DNA of 64,000 nt from Streptomyces sp. ISL-12 (GCF_018614415.1 NZ_JAGGOO010000048.1:57508-121507); one strand, 5' to 3'. Positions 41,374 through 51,773 are shown, counted from the stretch's first letter. The notes: generated by a model not told the origin, from the letters alone. A program made the numbers and translations.

Positions 41374-43491
41374 TCACACCGCCACCGGCAACTCCCCGCC
41401 CAGCCACGCCGTCATCGTCCGTACATACGTCGCCGTCAGATGGTCGTCGTTCCGGTACACGACCACGCTGCCGATGACCGCCGGGCACTCCCCGCCCCGG
41501 CAGAGCATCGGCGTCGCCTCGATGAGTGACGCCCCGTCGACCTCGTCCGTCGCCACCTCGCCGACCTGCTCGAAGCCGAGCGCGTCGCCCTTCGCGGTGG
41601 CGCAGTCCGCGAGGGAGTCCAGCGCACCCGAGACGCAGGACGGCACGTCCTGCGCGGGGTGCGGATTGTCGGCGAAGGTCAGCACCTTCGCGCCGGTCCC
41701 GGTCAGCCGCCGCAGCGTCTTCGCGTAGCCCTCCTCGGTGAGTTCCGCGCCCGCCGTGTCGCCGAGCCGCGTGCCGTCGCCCGCCACCGGTGTGGTCGCC
41801 CGCGCCCCGGTCACCACCAGGGCCGGCTGCTCCGCCTCGATCCGCTGGAGTGCCGCCTCCCGCCAGGTGTCGCACTCGGTGTACGCCCGCCTCAGCTGGA
41901 TCGCCCACATCGTCACCTCGGCCGGTGAGCAGGCCGACTTGGTCAGCACCTCCAGGCGCCAGCCCCGCCGCTCGGCGATGGTCTTCAGCGCGGGCGTCCA
42001 CTGCACGGCGTGCGAGTCCCCGAACAGCACCACGGTGGTGCCGGAGGAGGTGTCGCCGTAGACGCAGCCACTGGCCAGAGTGGCGTCCAACTGGTCCACC
42101 AGACAGTCGTCGTGCGCGTCGTCCACGTCGTCCTCGGCCGTCTCCGGCAACGGACGCAACGCGTCCGCGCTGCGCTGGAGGTCCGTGTCACCCGCCGTCA
42201 GCACCGCCGCGCCGGGCGCGTCCGCCGCCTCGGCGAGCCGGGTGCCCGGCACCGCCGTCCAGGACACCGCCCCGCAGAACACCGCGCCCGCCGTGCAGGC
42301 CGCGCCGAGCACCAGGCCGGAACGGTGCGGCCGTACGGACCGCTCGGGGGCGTGCCGGAAGCGGTTCTCCACGTACCGGTGGGTGAGCGCGGCCGGTATC
42401 CAGGAGAGGGCGACCGCGAGCAGCGCCACCGACAGGGGCGGCTCGCCCAGCCACACCGTGGTGAAGGCGAGGAACGGCCAGTGCCACAGGTACCAGGAGT
42501 ACGAGATCCGGCCGACACAGCGGACGGGGGCGAGGGAGAGGAGGCGGCCCGCCGGGGCGTCCACGGCCACCGCGCCCGCCGCGACCACCGCCACCGTCCC
42601 GAGCACCGGCAGCAGCGCCCACGGGCCGGGGAAGGCGGTGTCCTCCCCGAAGCAGAGCGCGGCGGCGCCGATCGCGGCGACCCCGGCCAGGCCCGCCGTA
42701 CCGGCCGCCCACCGCGGCACCCGCCGCCACCAGGAGCCCGGCACCAGCGCCGGCAGCCCGCCGGCCGCCAGTTCCCAGTACCGCGTCCCGGTGGAGAAGT
42801 ACGCCGCACCGGCCGCCTGCCGGGTGAGCGCGAGGGCGTACCAGAAGGAGGCGGCGGCCGTCACCGCGAGCACCCCCGCCAGCCACGGCCGCGCGTCCCG
42901 GCCCCGGCGCCGGCCCCACCGGGCCACGGCGACCAGCAGCAGCGGCCACACCGCGTAGAACTGCTCCTCGACCGCCAGCGACCAGAAGTGCTGGACGGGG
43001 CTGGCCGCGGTGCCCAGCGCCGAGTAGTCGACGGCCTCGGCCGCCTGGCGCCAGTTGACGACGTACAGCGCGGCGGTGACAACGTCCAGGAAGACGTCGC
43101 GCAGGCCGGCGGGGGAGACCAGCAGCCAGGCCACCAGGACGACCGCGGCCAGCACCGTCAGCGCCGAGGGCAGCAGGCGGCGCATCCGCCGGGCGTAGAA
43201 CCCGGCAAGCGAGACGCGGCCGGTGCGGCCCAGCTCCCGCACCAGCAGGCCGGTGATGAGGAAACCCGAGATCACGAAGAAGACGTCGACGCCGACGTAG
43301 CCGCCCGCCAGGCGGGCCGCACCGGCGTGGTACAGCAGGACGAGTCCGATCGCGAGTGCCCGCAGCCCCTCGATGTCGGGCCGGAACCCCGGACGCGGTC
43401 TCGGCTGCGACGCCGCCTCGCGCGCACCGGGCGGCATCACCTCCGCCGCCCCGCCGCTCCCGCTTCCCGTCATGCTCCGGCCGTCGTACAT
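41374..43491 (-). CDS. Acyltransferase 3 family protein with C-terminal SGNH domain
   Basis: A 705-residue integral membrane protein. Residues about 30-390 contain some ten hydrophobic segments of the acyltransferase-3 (OafA/YrhL) family, including DIEGLRALAIGLVLLYHAG and GVDVFFVISGFLITGLL. After a linker, the last 230 residues are an exported SGNH domain with VVLFGDSHAVQW (catalytic Ser block). Such fusions O-acetylate peptidoglycan or surface polysaccharides. The start ATG 43491 could instead be ATG 43473. It is the first core gene after the island, transcribed toward pglW across a 184-base gap. Confidence 0.9.
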   Translation of the reverse strand: MYDGRSMTGSGSGGAAEVMPPGAREAASQPRPRPGFRPDIEGLRALAIGLVLLYHAGAARLAGGYVGVDVFFVISGFLITGLLVRELGRTGRVSLAGFYARRMRRLLPSALTVLAAVVLVAWLLVSPAGLRDVFLDVVTAALYVVNWRQAAEAVDYSALGTAASPVQHFWSLAVEEQFYAVWPLLLVAVARWGRRRGRDARPWLAGVLAVTAAASFWYALALTRQAAGAAYFSTGTRYWELAAGGLPALVPGSWWRRVPRWAAGTAGLAGVAAIGAAALCFGEDTAFPGPWALLPVLGTVAVVAAGAVAVDAPAGRLLSLAPVRCVGRISYSWYLWHWPFLAFTTVWLGEPPLSVALLAVALSWIPAALTHRYVENRFRHAPERSVRPHRSGLVLGAACTAGAVFCGAVSWTAVPGTRLAEAADAPGAAVLTAGDTDLQRSADALRPLPETAEDDVDDAHDDCLVDQLDATLASGCVYGDTSSGTTVVLFGDSHAVQWTPALKTIAERRGWRLEVLTKSACSPAEVTMWAIQLRRAYTECDTWREAALQRIEAEQPALVVTGARATTPVAGDGTRLGDTAGAELTEEGYAKTLRRLTGTGAKVLTFADNPHPAQDVPSCVSGALDSLADCATAKGDALGFEQVGEVATDEVDGASLIEATPMLCRGGECPAVIGSVVVYRNDDHLTATYVRTMTAWLGGELPVAV

Positions 43492-43543
43492 CCCCCTTCG
43501 CTATCACCCGCTGCTGTGCGTCACACACACCCCCGGGCGCGGC

Positions 43544-44314
43544 TCACTGCGGCCCGTACTTCCGCGTCCGCGAACTGACCGCCCCCAGCACGCCCCGCGG
43601 CACCAGCTTCGCCGCGCCCATCAGGGCCTTGTAGCGGGGGTCGGGGATCGACAGGGTCTTGCCCCGGGCCAGGTCGTCGAGGGCCGCCGCGACCAGCTTG
43701 TCGGCGTCCAGCCACATCCAGTTGGGGATGCTGTCCGTGCCCATCCCGGCCCGCTCGTGGAACTCCGTGCGCACGAAGCCGGGCGCCAGCGCCATCAGCC
43801 GTACGCCGCTGCCGGCCAGGTCCCGCGCCGCGCCCTGGGTGAACTGCACGACCCACGCCTTGGAGGCGCCGTACGTGCCGCGCGGGACGAACGCGGCGAC
43901 CGAGGCCACGTTGACCACGCCGCCCCGGCCCCGCGCGCGCATCGCCGTCGCCGCCGCCGACGTCAGCCGCAGCACCGCCTCGCAGTGCACCTTGAGCATC
44001 CGCAGCTCGTCGGCCATGGGTACGTCGAGATAGCGGCCCTTGTTGCCGAAGCCGGCGTTGTTGACCAGCAGGTCGACCGGGTTCTTGCGGTCGTCCAGCC
44101 GGGCGGCCACCGCCTCGATGCCGGTGTCCTCGGCCAGGTCGGCGGTCAGGACCTCGGCCTCGATACCGTGCCGGTCGTGCAGTTCGGTCGCCTGCTCGCG
44201 CAGCCGCCGGGTGTCGCGGGCGACCAGCACCAGGTCGTGCCCGCCGGCCGCCAGCCGCCGCGCGAACGCGGCGCCGATGCCTGACGTCGATCCCGTAATC
44301 AATGCCGTTGTCAT
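43544..44314 (-). CDS. Short-chain dehydrogenase/reductase
   Basis: A 256-residue classical SDR. The cofactor-binding TGSTSGIGAAFARRLAAGGH opens the protein, LLVNNAGFG is the structural NAG motif, and the catalytic tetrad is Ser (NVASVAAF) with YGASK (Tyr-x-x-x-Lys). Substrate is unknown; family members reduce carbonyls using NADPH or NADH in the cytoplasm. It is same-strand with the acyltransferase, 52 bases upstream, and starts at ATG 44314. Confidence 0.92.
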   Translation of the reverse strand: MTTALITGSTSGIGAAFARRLAAGGHDLVLVARDTRRLREQATELHDRHGIEAEVLTADLAEDTGIEAVAARLDDRKNPVDLLVNNAGFGNKGRYLDVPMADELRMLKVHCEAVLRLTSAAATAMRARGRGGVVNVASVAAFVPRGTYGASKAWVVQFTQGAARDLAGSGVRLMALAPGFVRTEFHERAGMGTDSIPNWMWLDADKLVAAALDDLARGKTLSIPDPRYKALMGAAKLVPRGVLGAVSSRTRKYGPQ

Positions 44315-44355
44315 GGCGCAAGGTTAGTGACCCGGACTGTCAACGTCCGGTTTGC

Positions 44356-45069
44356 TCACCGAGCCTTCGTCCGGTGAAGCGCCGGTGAAGGCTCGGCACC
44401 CCTGGGGGATGTCCGGGACCCCTCCGCGTACGCCCGTGCCTGCGCCAGCGCCACCGGGTGCAGCGCCTCGCCCGCCGCCAGCAGGCGCGGCAGCAGCTCC
44501 CGCTCGGTCGTCACCGCGCGGAACTGCAACGCCACCGTCACCTCGTGACCGGGCCGGTGCACGACCTCCACCGGGTCGCCCGCCCGCACCTCGCCGGGCT
44601 CGATCACCCGCAGGTACGCCCCGGGCGCGCCCTTGCGCGTGAACCGCCTCACCCACTGTTTCTCACCCAGGTGGCCCTGAAAGGTGCGGCAGGGGATGCG
44701 TCCGCAGGTGACCTCCAGGAGCACGTCGGGGCCGATCCGCCAGCGCTCGCCGATCAGCGCCCCGGAGACGTCCAGGCCCACGGTGGTGAGGTTCTCGCCG
44801 AACGCGCCGGAGCGCAGCGTGCGCCCCAGTTCGCGCTCCCAGTCGTCGAGGTCCTCGCGGGCCACCGCGTACACCGCCTGGTCGTCCCCGCCGTGGTGGC
44901 GGGTGTCGCACACCGTGTCCCCGACGACACCGCTGGCCCCGTCCGGCCCCGGCGCCGCGATCCGCACCGGCCCGTCGACGGGCCGCTTGTCGATCCCGGT
45001 CACGCCTTGCGGGTGATCGGTGTACGGCACGGTCTCGGAGCGGCCCAGATTCACGGAGAGAAGCTTCAT
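44356..45069 (-). CDS. MOSC-domain protein (YiiM-like)
   Basis: A 237-residue protein of the MOSC family, related to the molybdenum-cofactor sulfurase C-terminal domain. Signature elements include SVNLGRSETVPY, DTRHHGGDDQAVYAVAREDL, GAFGENLTTVGLD and the conserved Cys in TCGRIPCRTFQGHL. YiiM-type proteins bind Mo-cofactor and reduce N-hydroxylated compounds. ATG 45069 is the start. It is divergent from a LysR regulator that very probably controls it, with repeated sequence motifs in the shared 105-base promoter. Confidence 0.88.
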   Translation of the reverse strand: MKLLSVNLGRSETVPYTDHPQGVTGIDKRPVDGPVRIAAPGPDGASGVVGDTVCDTRHHGGDDQAVYAVAREDLDDWERELGRTLRSGAFGENLTTVGLDVSGALIGERWRIGPDVLLEVTCGRIPCRTFQGHLGEKQWVRRFTRKGAPGAYLRVIEPGEVRAGDPVEVVHRPGHEVTVALQFRAVTTERELLPRLLAAGEALHPVALAQARAYAEGSRTSPRGAEPSPALHRTKAR

Positions 45070-45093
45070 GTCCGGCACGGTAGAAGAGTCCGG

Positions 45094-45166
45094 GGCAAAG
45101 CGTCGACGCGTTTTCCGCCTCCGGGCCAAAGCATCGCTTATCCGTGACCGTCCCGGTCGCTTATCC
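45094..45166. promoter_or_regulatory. Repeats in the MOSC/LysR divergent promoter
   Basis: CGCTTATCC occurs at 45135-45143 and again at 45158-45166, 23 bases apart. A related pair, GGCAAAGCGTCG (45094) and GGCCAAAGCATCG (45124), lies to the left. The palindrome GCGTCGACGC (45100-45109) overlaps the first. They fill the short gap between divergent genes and are good candidates for LysR binding. Confidence 0.45.
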
Positions 45167-45174
45167 TCGGTCGC

Positions 45175-46074
45175 GTGATCGAGGCTCGTCATCTCCGCGT
45201 GCTGCGCGCCGTGGCCGCCACCGGCTCGTTCTCGGCGGCGGGGCGCGCGCTGGGCTGCACCCAGCCCGCGGTCAGCCAGCAGATGAAGGCCCTGGAGGCG
45301 TCCGTCGGCACGCCCCTGCTGGTCCGCGGCCAGCGCGACATGCGGCTGACCCAGGCCGGCGAGGCCCTGGTCCGGCACGCCGCGGGCATCCTCGCCGGGC
45401 TCACCGCCGCCGAGGAGGAGGTCGCCGCCATCGCCGGGCTGCGCGCCGGACGGGTCCGCCTGGTCTCCTTCCCCAGCGGCAGCTCCACCCTCGTCCCCAC
45501 CGCGCTAGCCGCCCTGCGCGCCGCCCACCCCGGCACCCGGGTCTCGCTGGAGGAGGCCGAACCCCCTGCCTCGGTCGAACTGCTGCGCGAGGGCGACTGC
45601 GATGTGGCGCTCACGTTCCGTTACGAGGGAGCCGCGGGCGGCGCCGAGGAGTGGGACGACCTCGTCGTACGGCCCCTGCTGACGGACCGGCTGGTGGCGC
45701 TCGTACCCGACCGGCACGCCCTGGCGCGCGCCGGGTCCGTCGCCATCGGGGAGCTGGCCGACGAGCCGTGGATCGCGGGCTGCCCGCGCTGTCGCGGCCA
45801 GTTGGTCGAGGTGTGCGAGGCGGCCGGTTTCTCCCCCCGGATCGACTTCGCCACCGACGACTACCCGGCGGTCGTCGGCCTGGTCGGCGCCGGTCTCGGC
45901 GTCGCCGTCCTCCCTCAGCTGGCGGTCGACTCGGTACGGCCGCGGGGCGTCCGCACGGTGCGGCTGGAACCGGCGGTGCGGCGGGAGATCGTCGCCCTCA
46001 CGCTGCCGGACCTGGCGCAGGTGCCGGCCGTCGCGGCGACGCTCGACCAGCTGGCGCGGGCCGCGGGGCGCTGA
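45175..46074 (+). CDS. LysR-family transcriptional regulator
   Basis: A 299-residue regulator. The N-terminal winged HTH (HLRVLRAVAATGSFSAAGRA, then LGCTQPAVSQQMKALE) is textbook LysR. The rest is a periplasmic-binding-like effector domain with RVRLVSFPSGSS and GLVGAGLGVAVLPQLAV. Start GTG 45175. It is divergent from the MOSC gene, the usual arrangement for a LysR regulator and its target. The ligand is unknown. Confidence 0.92.
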   Translation: MIEARHLRVLRAVAATGSFSAAGRALGCTQPAVSQQMKALEASVGTPLLVRGQRDMRLTQAGEALVRHAAGILAGLTAAEEEVAAIAGLRAGRVRLVSFPSGSSTLVPTALAALRAAHPGTRVSLEEAEPPASVELLREGDCDVALTFRYEGAAGGAEEWDDLVVRPLLTDRLVALVPDRHALARAGSVAIGELADEPWIAGCPRCRGQLVEVCEAAGFSPRIDFATDDYPAVVGLVGAGLGVAVLPQLAVDSVRPRGVRTVRLEPAVRREIVALTLPDLAQVPAVAATLDQLARAAGR

Positions 46075-46115
46075 CCCGCGCGCGTGCCACGCAGGGCGCT
46101 TGCAGAAACGTTCCT

Positions 46116-46445
46116 TCAGCTGTTCGGGGCGGTGTCCGTGCCGCCGGCCGCCGCGGGTACCAGACGATGGCGCGCCCGTCCCATCAGTTCCTCGCGCTCG
46201 TCCTCGGTCAGTCCGCCCCACACGCCGTACGGCTCTCGTACCGCCAGCGCGTGCGCGGCGCACTCGGCGCGGACCGGACACCGCATGCAGACCTCCTTGG
46301 CCGAGTTCTCACGAGCGCTTCGGGCCGCGCCGCGCTCCCCCTCCGGATGGAAGAAGAGCGAGCTGTCCACCCCGCGGCAGGCGGCCAGCAGCTGCCAGTC
46401 CCACAGGTCCGCGTTAGGTCCGGGAAGGCGGGAGAAATCTGCCAT
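46116..46445 (-). CDS. whiD: Sporulation regulator WhiD (WhiB-like)
   Basis: A 109-residue Wbl protein. Four Cys (23, 53, 56, 62) bind the [4Fe-4S] cluster; GVWGG (74-78) is the beta turn and a basic tail follows. The sequence, beginning MADFSRLPGPNADLWDWQ, matches WhiD as I remember it. WhiD is needed for late sporulation septation and spore maturation and works with the primary sigma factor. ATG 46445 follows AAGGGG. In known genomes whiD sits next to bldM, as here, divergently. The C-terminal end is close to the usual length. Confidence 0.93.
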   Translation of the reverse strand: MADFSRLPGPNADLWDWQLLAACRGVDSSLFFHPEGERGAARSARENSAKEVCMRCPVRAECAAHALAVREPYGVWGGLTEDEREELMGRARHRLVPAAAGGTDTAPNS

Positions 46446-46834
46446 TGCGTGACCCCTTGTAACCGATATGGGTGGATGCCGTATCCACGACCGTACAACT
46501 ACGATCTAAGGAGATGAAAATATGACCCATTGCGAATCTAGTACCAGACACCTCCAAAGCGGAAGAAAAGCGTCTAAATGGGGCACGGGTTGTGGTGAAA
46601 GGTTGAGGGTCCCCGCGCGTGACTGCGTCGTGTTCGTCCCCTCACGTAGAGTGCCGAAGACGACACACAGCCCCGTAACTCTTTCGAGTGACCGTCGTTG
46701 AGAGGGCGGAGGCGGTTGCAGGAACAAGCGCTCGGGCGGGCGTCCGAGACGGTGACCGCACAGGTGACGAATTTCGTACCAGCCTGGAGGCTCAAGGTGA
46801 CGCGCAGCAGCTGTGAGAGCCGCGGAGGACAGCC
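46446..46834. other. Intergenic region between divergent whiD and bldM
   Basis: 389 bases without a gene. It contains the whiD and bldM promoters. The right half carries the exact sigma-BldN site at 46674-46701. The left part near 46500-46530 is the most A/T-rich and would suit the whiD promoter. I see no small ORF with good codon use. Confidence 0.7.
46674..46701 (+). promoter_or_regulatory. Sigma-BldN-type promoter of bldM (bldMp1)
   Basis: CGTAAC (46674-46679), exactly 16 bases, CGTTGA (46696-46701). This matches the known BldN (ECF sigma) promoter of bldM in Streptomyces. Transcription would begin near 46708, leaving a 5' leader of about 125 bases before the bldM ATG. Confidence 0.85.
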
Positions 46835-47446
46835 ATGACATCGGTCCTCGTCTGCGACGACTCCCCGCTTGCCCGAGAGGCGCTCCGCCGCGCGGTCGCG
46901 ACCGTGCCCGGTGTCGAGCGCGTGACGACGGCGGCCAACGGCGAGGAAGTCCTCCGCCGCTGGGGTGCCGACCGCTCGGACCTGATCCTGATGGACGTGC
47001 GCATGCCCGGCCTGGGCGGCGTCGAGACGGTCCGGCGGCTGCTGTCCGCCGACCCCGGCGCGCGCATCATCATGCTCACGGTCGCCGAGGACCTGGACGG
47101 CGTGGCCCTCGCGGTCGCCGCCGGCGCCCGTGGCTATCTGCACAAGGACGCCTCGCGCGCCGAGCTGCGGGCCACGGTCACCCAGGCGCTGGCCGACCCG
47201 ACCTGGCGGCTCGCCCCACGGCGGCTGCGCTCGGCCGAGATGGGCGCCGCGCCCACGCTCACCGCGCGCGAGATCCAGGTCCTGGAGGGCATGAGCCACG
47301 GCCGCTCCAACGCGGAGATCGGCCGTGAGCTGTTCCTCTCCGAGGACACCGTCAAGACCCACGCCCGGCGGCTCTTCAAGAAGCTCGGCGCCTCGGACCG
47401 GGCACACGCGGTGGCGCTCGGTTTCCGGTGGGGCCTGGTCCGTTAG
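46835..47446 (+). CDS. bldM: Developmental response regulator BldM
   Basis: A 203-residue NarL/FixJ-type response regulator. The receiver has the acidic pair DD (8-9) and the phospho-site Asp 54 (LILMDVRMPG). The C-terminal LuxR-type HTH (LTAREIQVLEGMSHGRSNAE, then IGRELFLSEDTVKTHARRLF) binds DNA. BldM is an atypical regulator that works without normal phosphorylation; as a homodimer it turns on early sporulation genes, and as a heterodimer with WhiI it turns on late ones. Length, context with whiD and shbA, and the BldN promoter all agree. Confidence 0.95.
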   Translation: MTSVLVCDDSPLAREALRRAVATVPGVERVTTAANGEEVLRRWGADRSDLILMDVRMPGLGGVETVRRLLSADPGARIIMLTVAEDLDGVALAVAAGARGYLHKDASRAELRATVTQALADPTWRLAPRRLRSAEMGAAPTLTAREIQVLEGMSHGRSNAEIGRELFLSEDTVKTHARRLFKKLGASDRAHAVALGFRWGLVR

Positions 47447-47479
47447 GCGACGCCCGTGAGGCGCGGACCCACGGGGGCG

Positions 47480-47626
47480 TACGGAGACGCGGCGGACCCG
47501 GGCGGGGGTGCGGCGGATCTCGGCCGACGTGCGGCAGCCTCTGGCGGAGGCGTGGCAGTCCCCGGCGGAGGCGTGGCGGATCCCGGTGAGGGGGCGGCAG
47601 ACCTCGGCGGAGGCGCGGCCGGTCCC
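47480..47626 (+). repeat. Degenerate 21-bp tandem repeat array
   Basis: Seven consecutive 21-base units start at 47480, 47501, 47522, 47543, 47564, 47585 and 47606. The best units read GGCGGAGGCGTGGCxG(x)TCCC; units 3, 4 and 6 share most positions and the outer ones are worn. It fills the first half of the 316-base gap between bldM and shbA. One frame gives Gly-rich heptads, but no start with a ribosome site supports a protein. It is probably a minisatellite. Confidence 0.75.
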
Positions 47627-47762
47627 GCTCATCACCAGGTGGGCGGGGGTGACGAGCGGAACCGTCGGGTGCCCGCTGCCCGTTTCGGCGCCGATGCCGC
47701 ATCCTTGAGGTGTGGAGTTCCTCGGGGACGAGTCGGTCGAGCGGAAGGGGAGGGCGCAGGGG

Positions 47763-48443
47763 ATGAGTTCCGGCGCACCTGCTCATAACGCTTCGGTGCA
47801 CAACAACGGACGCGGCGGAGCGGACCAGACGGCCGCAAGGCACCATGGACCGATGCGTGACGACGAGACGGCCCCTGGGCAAGGGGGAACAGTCGGTGCG
47901 CTCGTCCACCGTGCCGTAGACGGGGACGAGCAGGCCACGCACGACCTGCTCGCCCATGTCCACCCCCTCGCACTGCGCTACTGCCGCACCCGGCTGTCCC
48001 GGCTGCCCGGCGACGCGCGTCACTTCGTGGAGGACCTGGCCCAGGAGGTCTGCGTGGCGGTGCTCCTGGCGCTGCCCCGCTACAAGGACACCGGACGCCC
48101 GTTCGAGGCGTTCGTCTTCGCCATCGCCGCCCACAAGGTCGCCGACCTCCAGCGCGCCGCGATGCGCCACCCCGGTTCGACCGCCGTCCCCTCCGACGAG
48201 ATGCCAGAGCGGCCCGACGACTCCCTCGGCCCCGAGGAGCGCGCCCTGCTCAGCAGCGACGCGGAGTGGGCCAAGAAGCTGCTGGCCAACCTCCCCGACA
48301 ACCAGCGGGAACTGCTCCTGCTGCGCATCGCGGTGGGGCTCACGGCGGAGGAGACCGGCCAGATGTTGGGAATGTCACCCGGCGCCGTCCGCGTGGCGCA
48401 GCACCGCGCGCTGAGCCGGCTGCGGGCCCTGGCGGAGCAGTAG
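47763..48443 (+). CDS. shbA: ECF-type sigma factor ShbA (SigD-like), regulator of hrdB
   Basis: A 226-residue sigma-70 family protein. Region 2 includes [20 protein letters not shown], then [18 protein letters not shown]; region 4 includes [20 protein letters not shown], then [20 protein letters not shown]. By sequence and place after bldM and before guaB it corresponds to ShbA, which drives the main promoter of hrdB, the principal sigma gene. ATG 47763 follows GGGAGGG; an ATG at 47853 would give 196 residues, closer to the usual length, but has a weaker site. A GTG at 47712 is also in frame. Confidence 0.85.
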   Translation: MSSGAPAHNASVHNNGRGGADQTAARHHGPMRDDETAPGQGGTVGALVHRAVDGDEQATHDLLAHVHPLALRYCRTRLSRLPGDARHFVEDLAQEVCVAVLLALPRYKDTGRPFEAFVFAIAAHKVADLQRAAMRHPGSTAVPSDEMPERPDDSLGPEERALLSSDAEWAKKLLANLPDNQRELLLLRIAVGLTAEETGQMLGMSPGAVRVAQHRALSRLRALAEQ

Positions 48444-48472
48444 CCGCCCCGGCGGGACAGGCGTGCGGTGCC

Positions 48473-48488
48473 GGGCACGGGCGTGCCC
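48473..48488 (+). terminator. Hairpin after shbA
   Basis: GGGCAC (48473-48478), a GGGC loop, GTGCCC (48483-48488), 30 bases beyond the shbA stop and before the guaB promoter region. It is a short but stable stem without a U-run. Confidence 0.4.
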
Positions 48489-48533
48489 TGCCCGGGGGCG
48501 GCGGCCGTCCCGTTGAACGGGCGGCCCGTCACT

Positions 48534-48543
48534 TTCGTACGAA
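48534..48543. promoter_or_regulatory. Palindrome upstream of guaB
   Basis: TTCGTACGAA is a perfect 10-bp palindrome about 100 bases before the guaB start, in the only long gap in front of it. It could be an operator or part of the promoter; nothing in the window identifies a binder. Confidence 0.3.
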
Positions 48544-48601
48544 CATACGGCGGCGGAAGATGCCCATGATCGTGGAATGCGCCACCCTCACTTCCCGTTA
48601 G

Positions 48602-50146
<1,545 letters not shown>

Positions 50147-50160
50147 GCGAAGCGCTTCCC

Positions 50161-50192
50161 GAGGGCGGCCCCGGAGCACCGGGGCCGCCCTC
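50161..50192 (+). terminator. Terminator of guaB
   Basis: GAGGGCGGCCCCGG (50161-50174) and CCGGGGCCGCCCTC (50179-50192) form a perfect 14-bp stem with the 4-base loop AGCA, 15 bases past the guaB stop. It is the strongest terminator in the window. Confidence 0.92.
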
Positions 50193-50251
50193 GTCCGTGT
50201 CCGTCGGGGATACTGGAAGACGCTGCAACGCATGAGGGAAAGGCCACACAC

Positions 50252-51376
50252 GTGACTGAGATCGAGATCGGGCGCGGCAAGCGCGGCCGCCGGGCATACG
50301 CCTTCGACGACATCGCCGTCGTCCCCAGCCGCCGTACGCGAGACCCGAAGGAGGTCTCGATCGCCTGGCAGATCGACGCCTACCGCTTCGAGCTGCCGTT
50401 CCTGGCCGCCCCCATGGACTCGGTCGTCTCCCCGGCCACCGCCATCCGCATCGGCGAACTGGGCGGCCTCGGCGTACTCAACCTGGAAGGGCTCTGGACG
50501 CGCTACGAGGACCCGCAGCCGCTGCTCGACGAGATCGTCGGCCTGGATTCGGAGACCGCCACCCGCCGCCTCCAGGAGATCTACGCCGCGCCCATCCGCG
50601 AGGAGCTGATCGGGCAGCGCATCAAGGAGGTGCGCGAGGCCGGTGTCGTCACCGCCGCCGCGCTCTCCCCGCAGCGCACCGCCCAGTTCTCCAAGGCCGT
50701 GGTCGACGCGGGCGTGGACATCTTCGTCATCCGCGGTACGACCGTCTCCGCGGAGCACGTCTCCAGCGCCGCCGAGCCGCTGAACCTGAAGCAGTTCATC
50801 TACGAGCTGGACGTCCCGGTGATCGTCGGCGGCTGCGCCACCTACACCGCCGCCCTGCACCTGATGCGTACCGGCGCGGCGGGTGTCCTCGTCGGCTTCG
50901 GCGGCGGCGCCGCGCACACCACGCGCAACGTGCTGGGCATCCAGGTCCCGATGGCGACCGCGGTCGCCGACGTGGCGGCGGCCCGCCGGGACTACATGGA
51001 CGAGTCCGGCGGTCGGTACGTGCACGTCATCGCGGACGGCGGCGTCGGCTGGTCCGGCGACCTGCCCAAGGCGATCGCCTGCGGTGCCGACTCGGTGATG
51101 ATCGGCTCGCCGCTGGCCCGCGCGACGGACGCGCCGGGCAAGGGCCACCACTGGGGCATGGAGGCGGTCAACGAGGAACTGCCGCGCGGCAAGAAGGTGC
51201 ACCTCGGCACGGTCGGCACCCTGGAGGAGGTCCTCACCGGGCCGTCCCACCACCCCGACGGCTCGATGAACATGTTCGGCGCCCTGCGCCGCGCCATGGC
51301 CACCACCGGCTACAGCGAGCTGAAGGAGTTCCAGCGGGTCGAGGTCACGGTGGCGGACTCGCAGCACCGGCGGTAG
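50252..51376 (+). CDS. GuaB3-type IMP dehydrogenase-related protein
   Basis: A 374-residue TIM-barrel protein of the IMPDH/GMP-reductase family without CBS domains, corresponding to the GuaB3 group that follows guaB in actinobacteria. Barrel landmarks are present (FLAAPMDSVVSPATAIRIGE, VIVGGCATYTAALHLMRTGA). At the position of the IMPDH catalytic loop it reads GFGGGAAHTTRNV, so the nucleophilic Cys is missing. It therefore cannot use the normal IMPDH mechanism; its role is not settled. Start GTG 50252. A hairpin at 51430-51461 follows. Confidence 0.88.
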   Translation: MTEIEIGRGKRGRRAYAFDDIAVVPSRRTRDPKEVSIAWQIDAYRFELPFLAAPMDSVVSPATAIRIGELGGLGVLNLEGLWTRYEDPQPLLDEIVGLDSETATRRLQEIYAAPIREELIGQRIKEVREAGVVTAAALSPQRTAQFSKAVVDAGVDIFVIRGTTVSAEHVSSAAEPLNLKQFIYELDVPVIVGGCATYTAALHLMRTGAAGVLVGFGGGAAHTTRNVLGIQVPMATAVADVAAARRDYMDESGGRYVHVIADGGVGWSGDLPKAIACGADSVMIGSPLARATDAPGKGHHWGMEAVNEELPRGKKVHLGTVGTLEEVLTGPSHHPDGSMNMFGALRRAMATTGYSELKEFQRVEVTVADSQHRR

Positions 51377-51429
51377 TCGCGCCAGCGGTAGTTGCACCGG
51401 CGGTAGTCACGACGGACGGTCGTCGCTGG

Positions 51430-51461
51430 AGGCCGGTCGCCCTTGCGGGGGTGACCGGCCT
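51430..51461 (+). terminator. Terminator after the GuaB3-type gene
   Basis: AGGCCGGTC (51430-51438) and GACCGGCCT (51453-51461) form a perfect 9-bp stem with a 14-base loop; CTTTCG follows. It lies 54 bases after the stop. Just before it, three imperfect copies of a CGGCGGTAGT-like unit surround the stop codon. Confidence 0.8.
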
Positions 51462-51773
51462 CTTTCGCGTGTCCGGGCGTCCGGGCGGTCCGGCGCGGGG
51501 GCGCGCAGGGTGATCGGGGGGCGCATGGTCGCCTTCGGCCCGAATACGCCGGAATGCGCCCTGGAGCGCCGGTAACGTCCGTGTCCGGCGCCCCGGTTCT
51601 CTGGGACGCCCCCTTCCGAGGAAACGCGTTCCGGGCCCCGTCCCCTCGGGGCCCGGCCCGAATTCCAGACGCGCCGCCCACCGGGCTGACGGCGGCATCG
51701 TGGAAGGGGGCGTGCCCATGGGACGTCACCGCACGCCCACCCGCTGGGACCGCATCCGTCTTCGGATGGTTCA

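Noticed and set aside
46649..46660. Possible BldD box in the bldM promoter
   Set aside because: TCACGTAGAGTG matches the remembered BldD consensus only partly, with mismatches at fixed positions. BldD control of bldM is known in general, but the site cannot be placed here.
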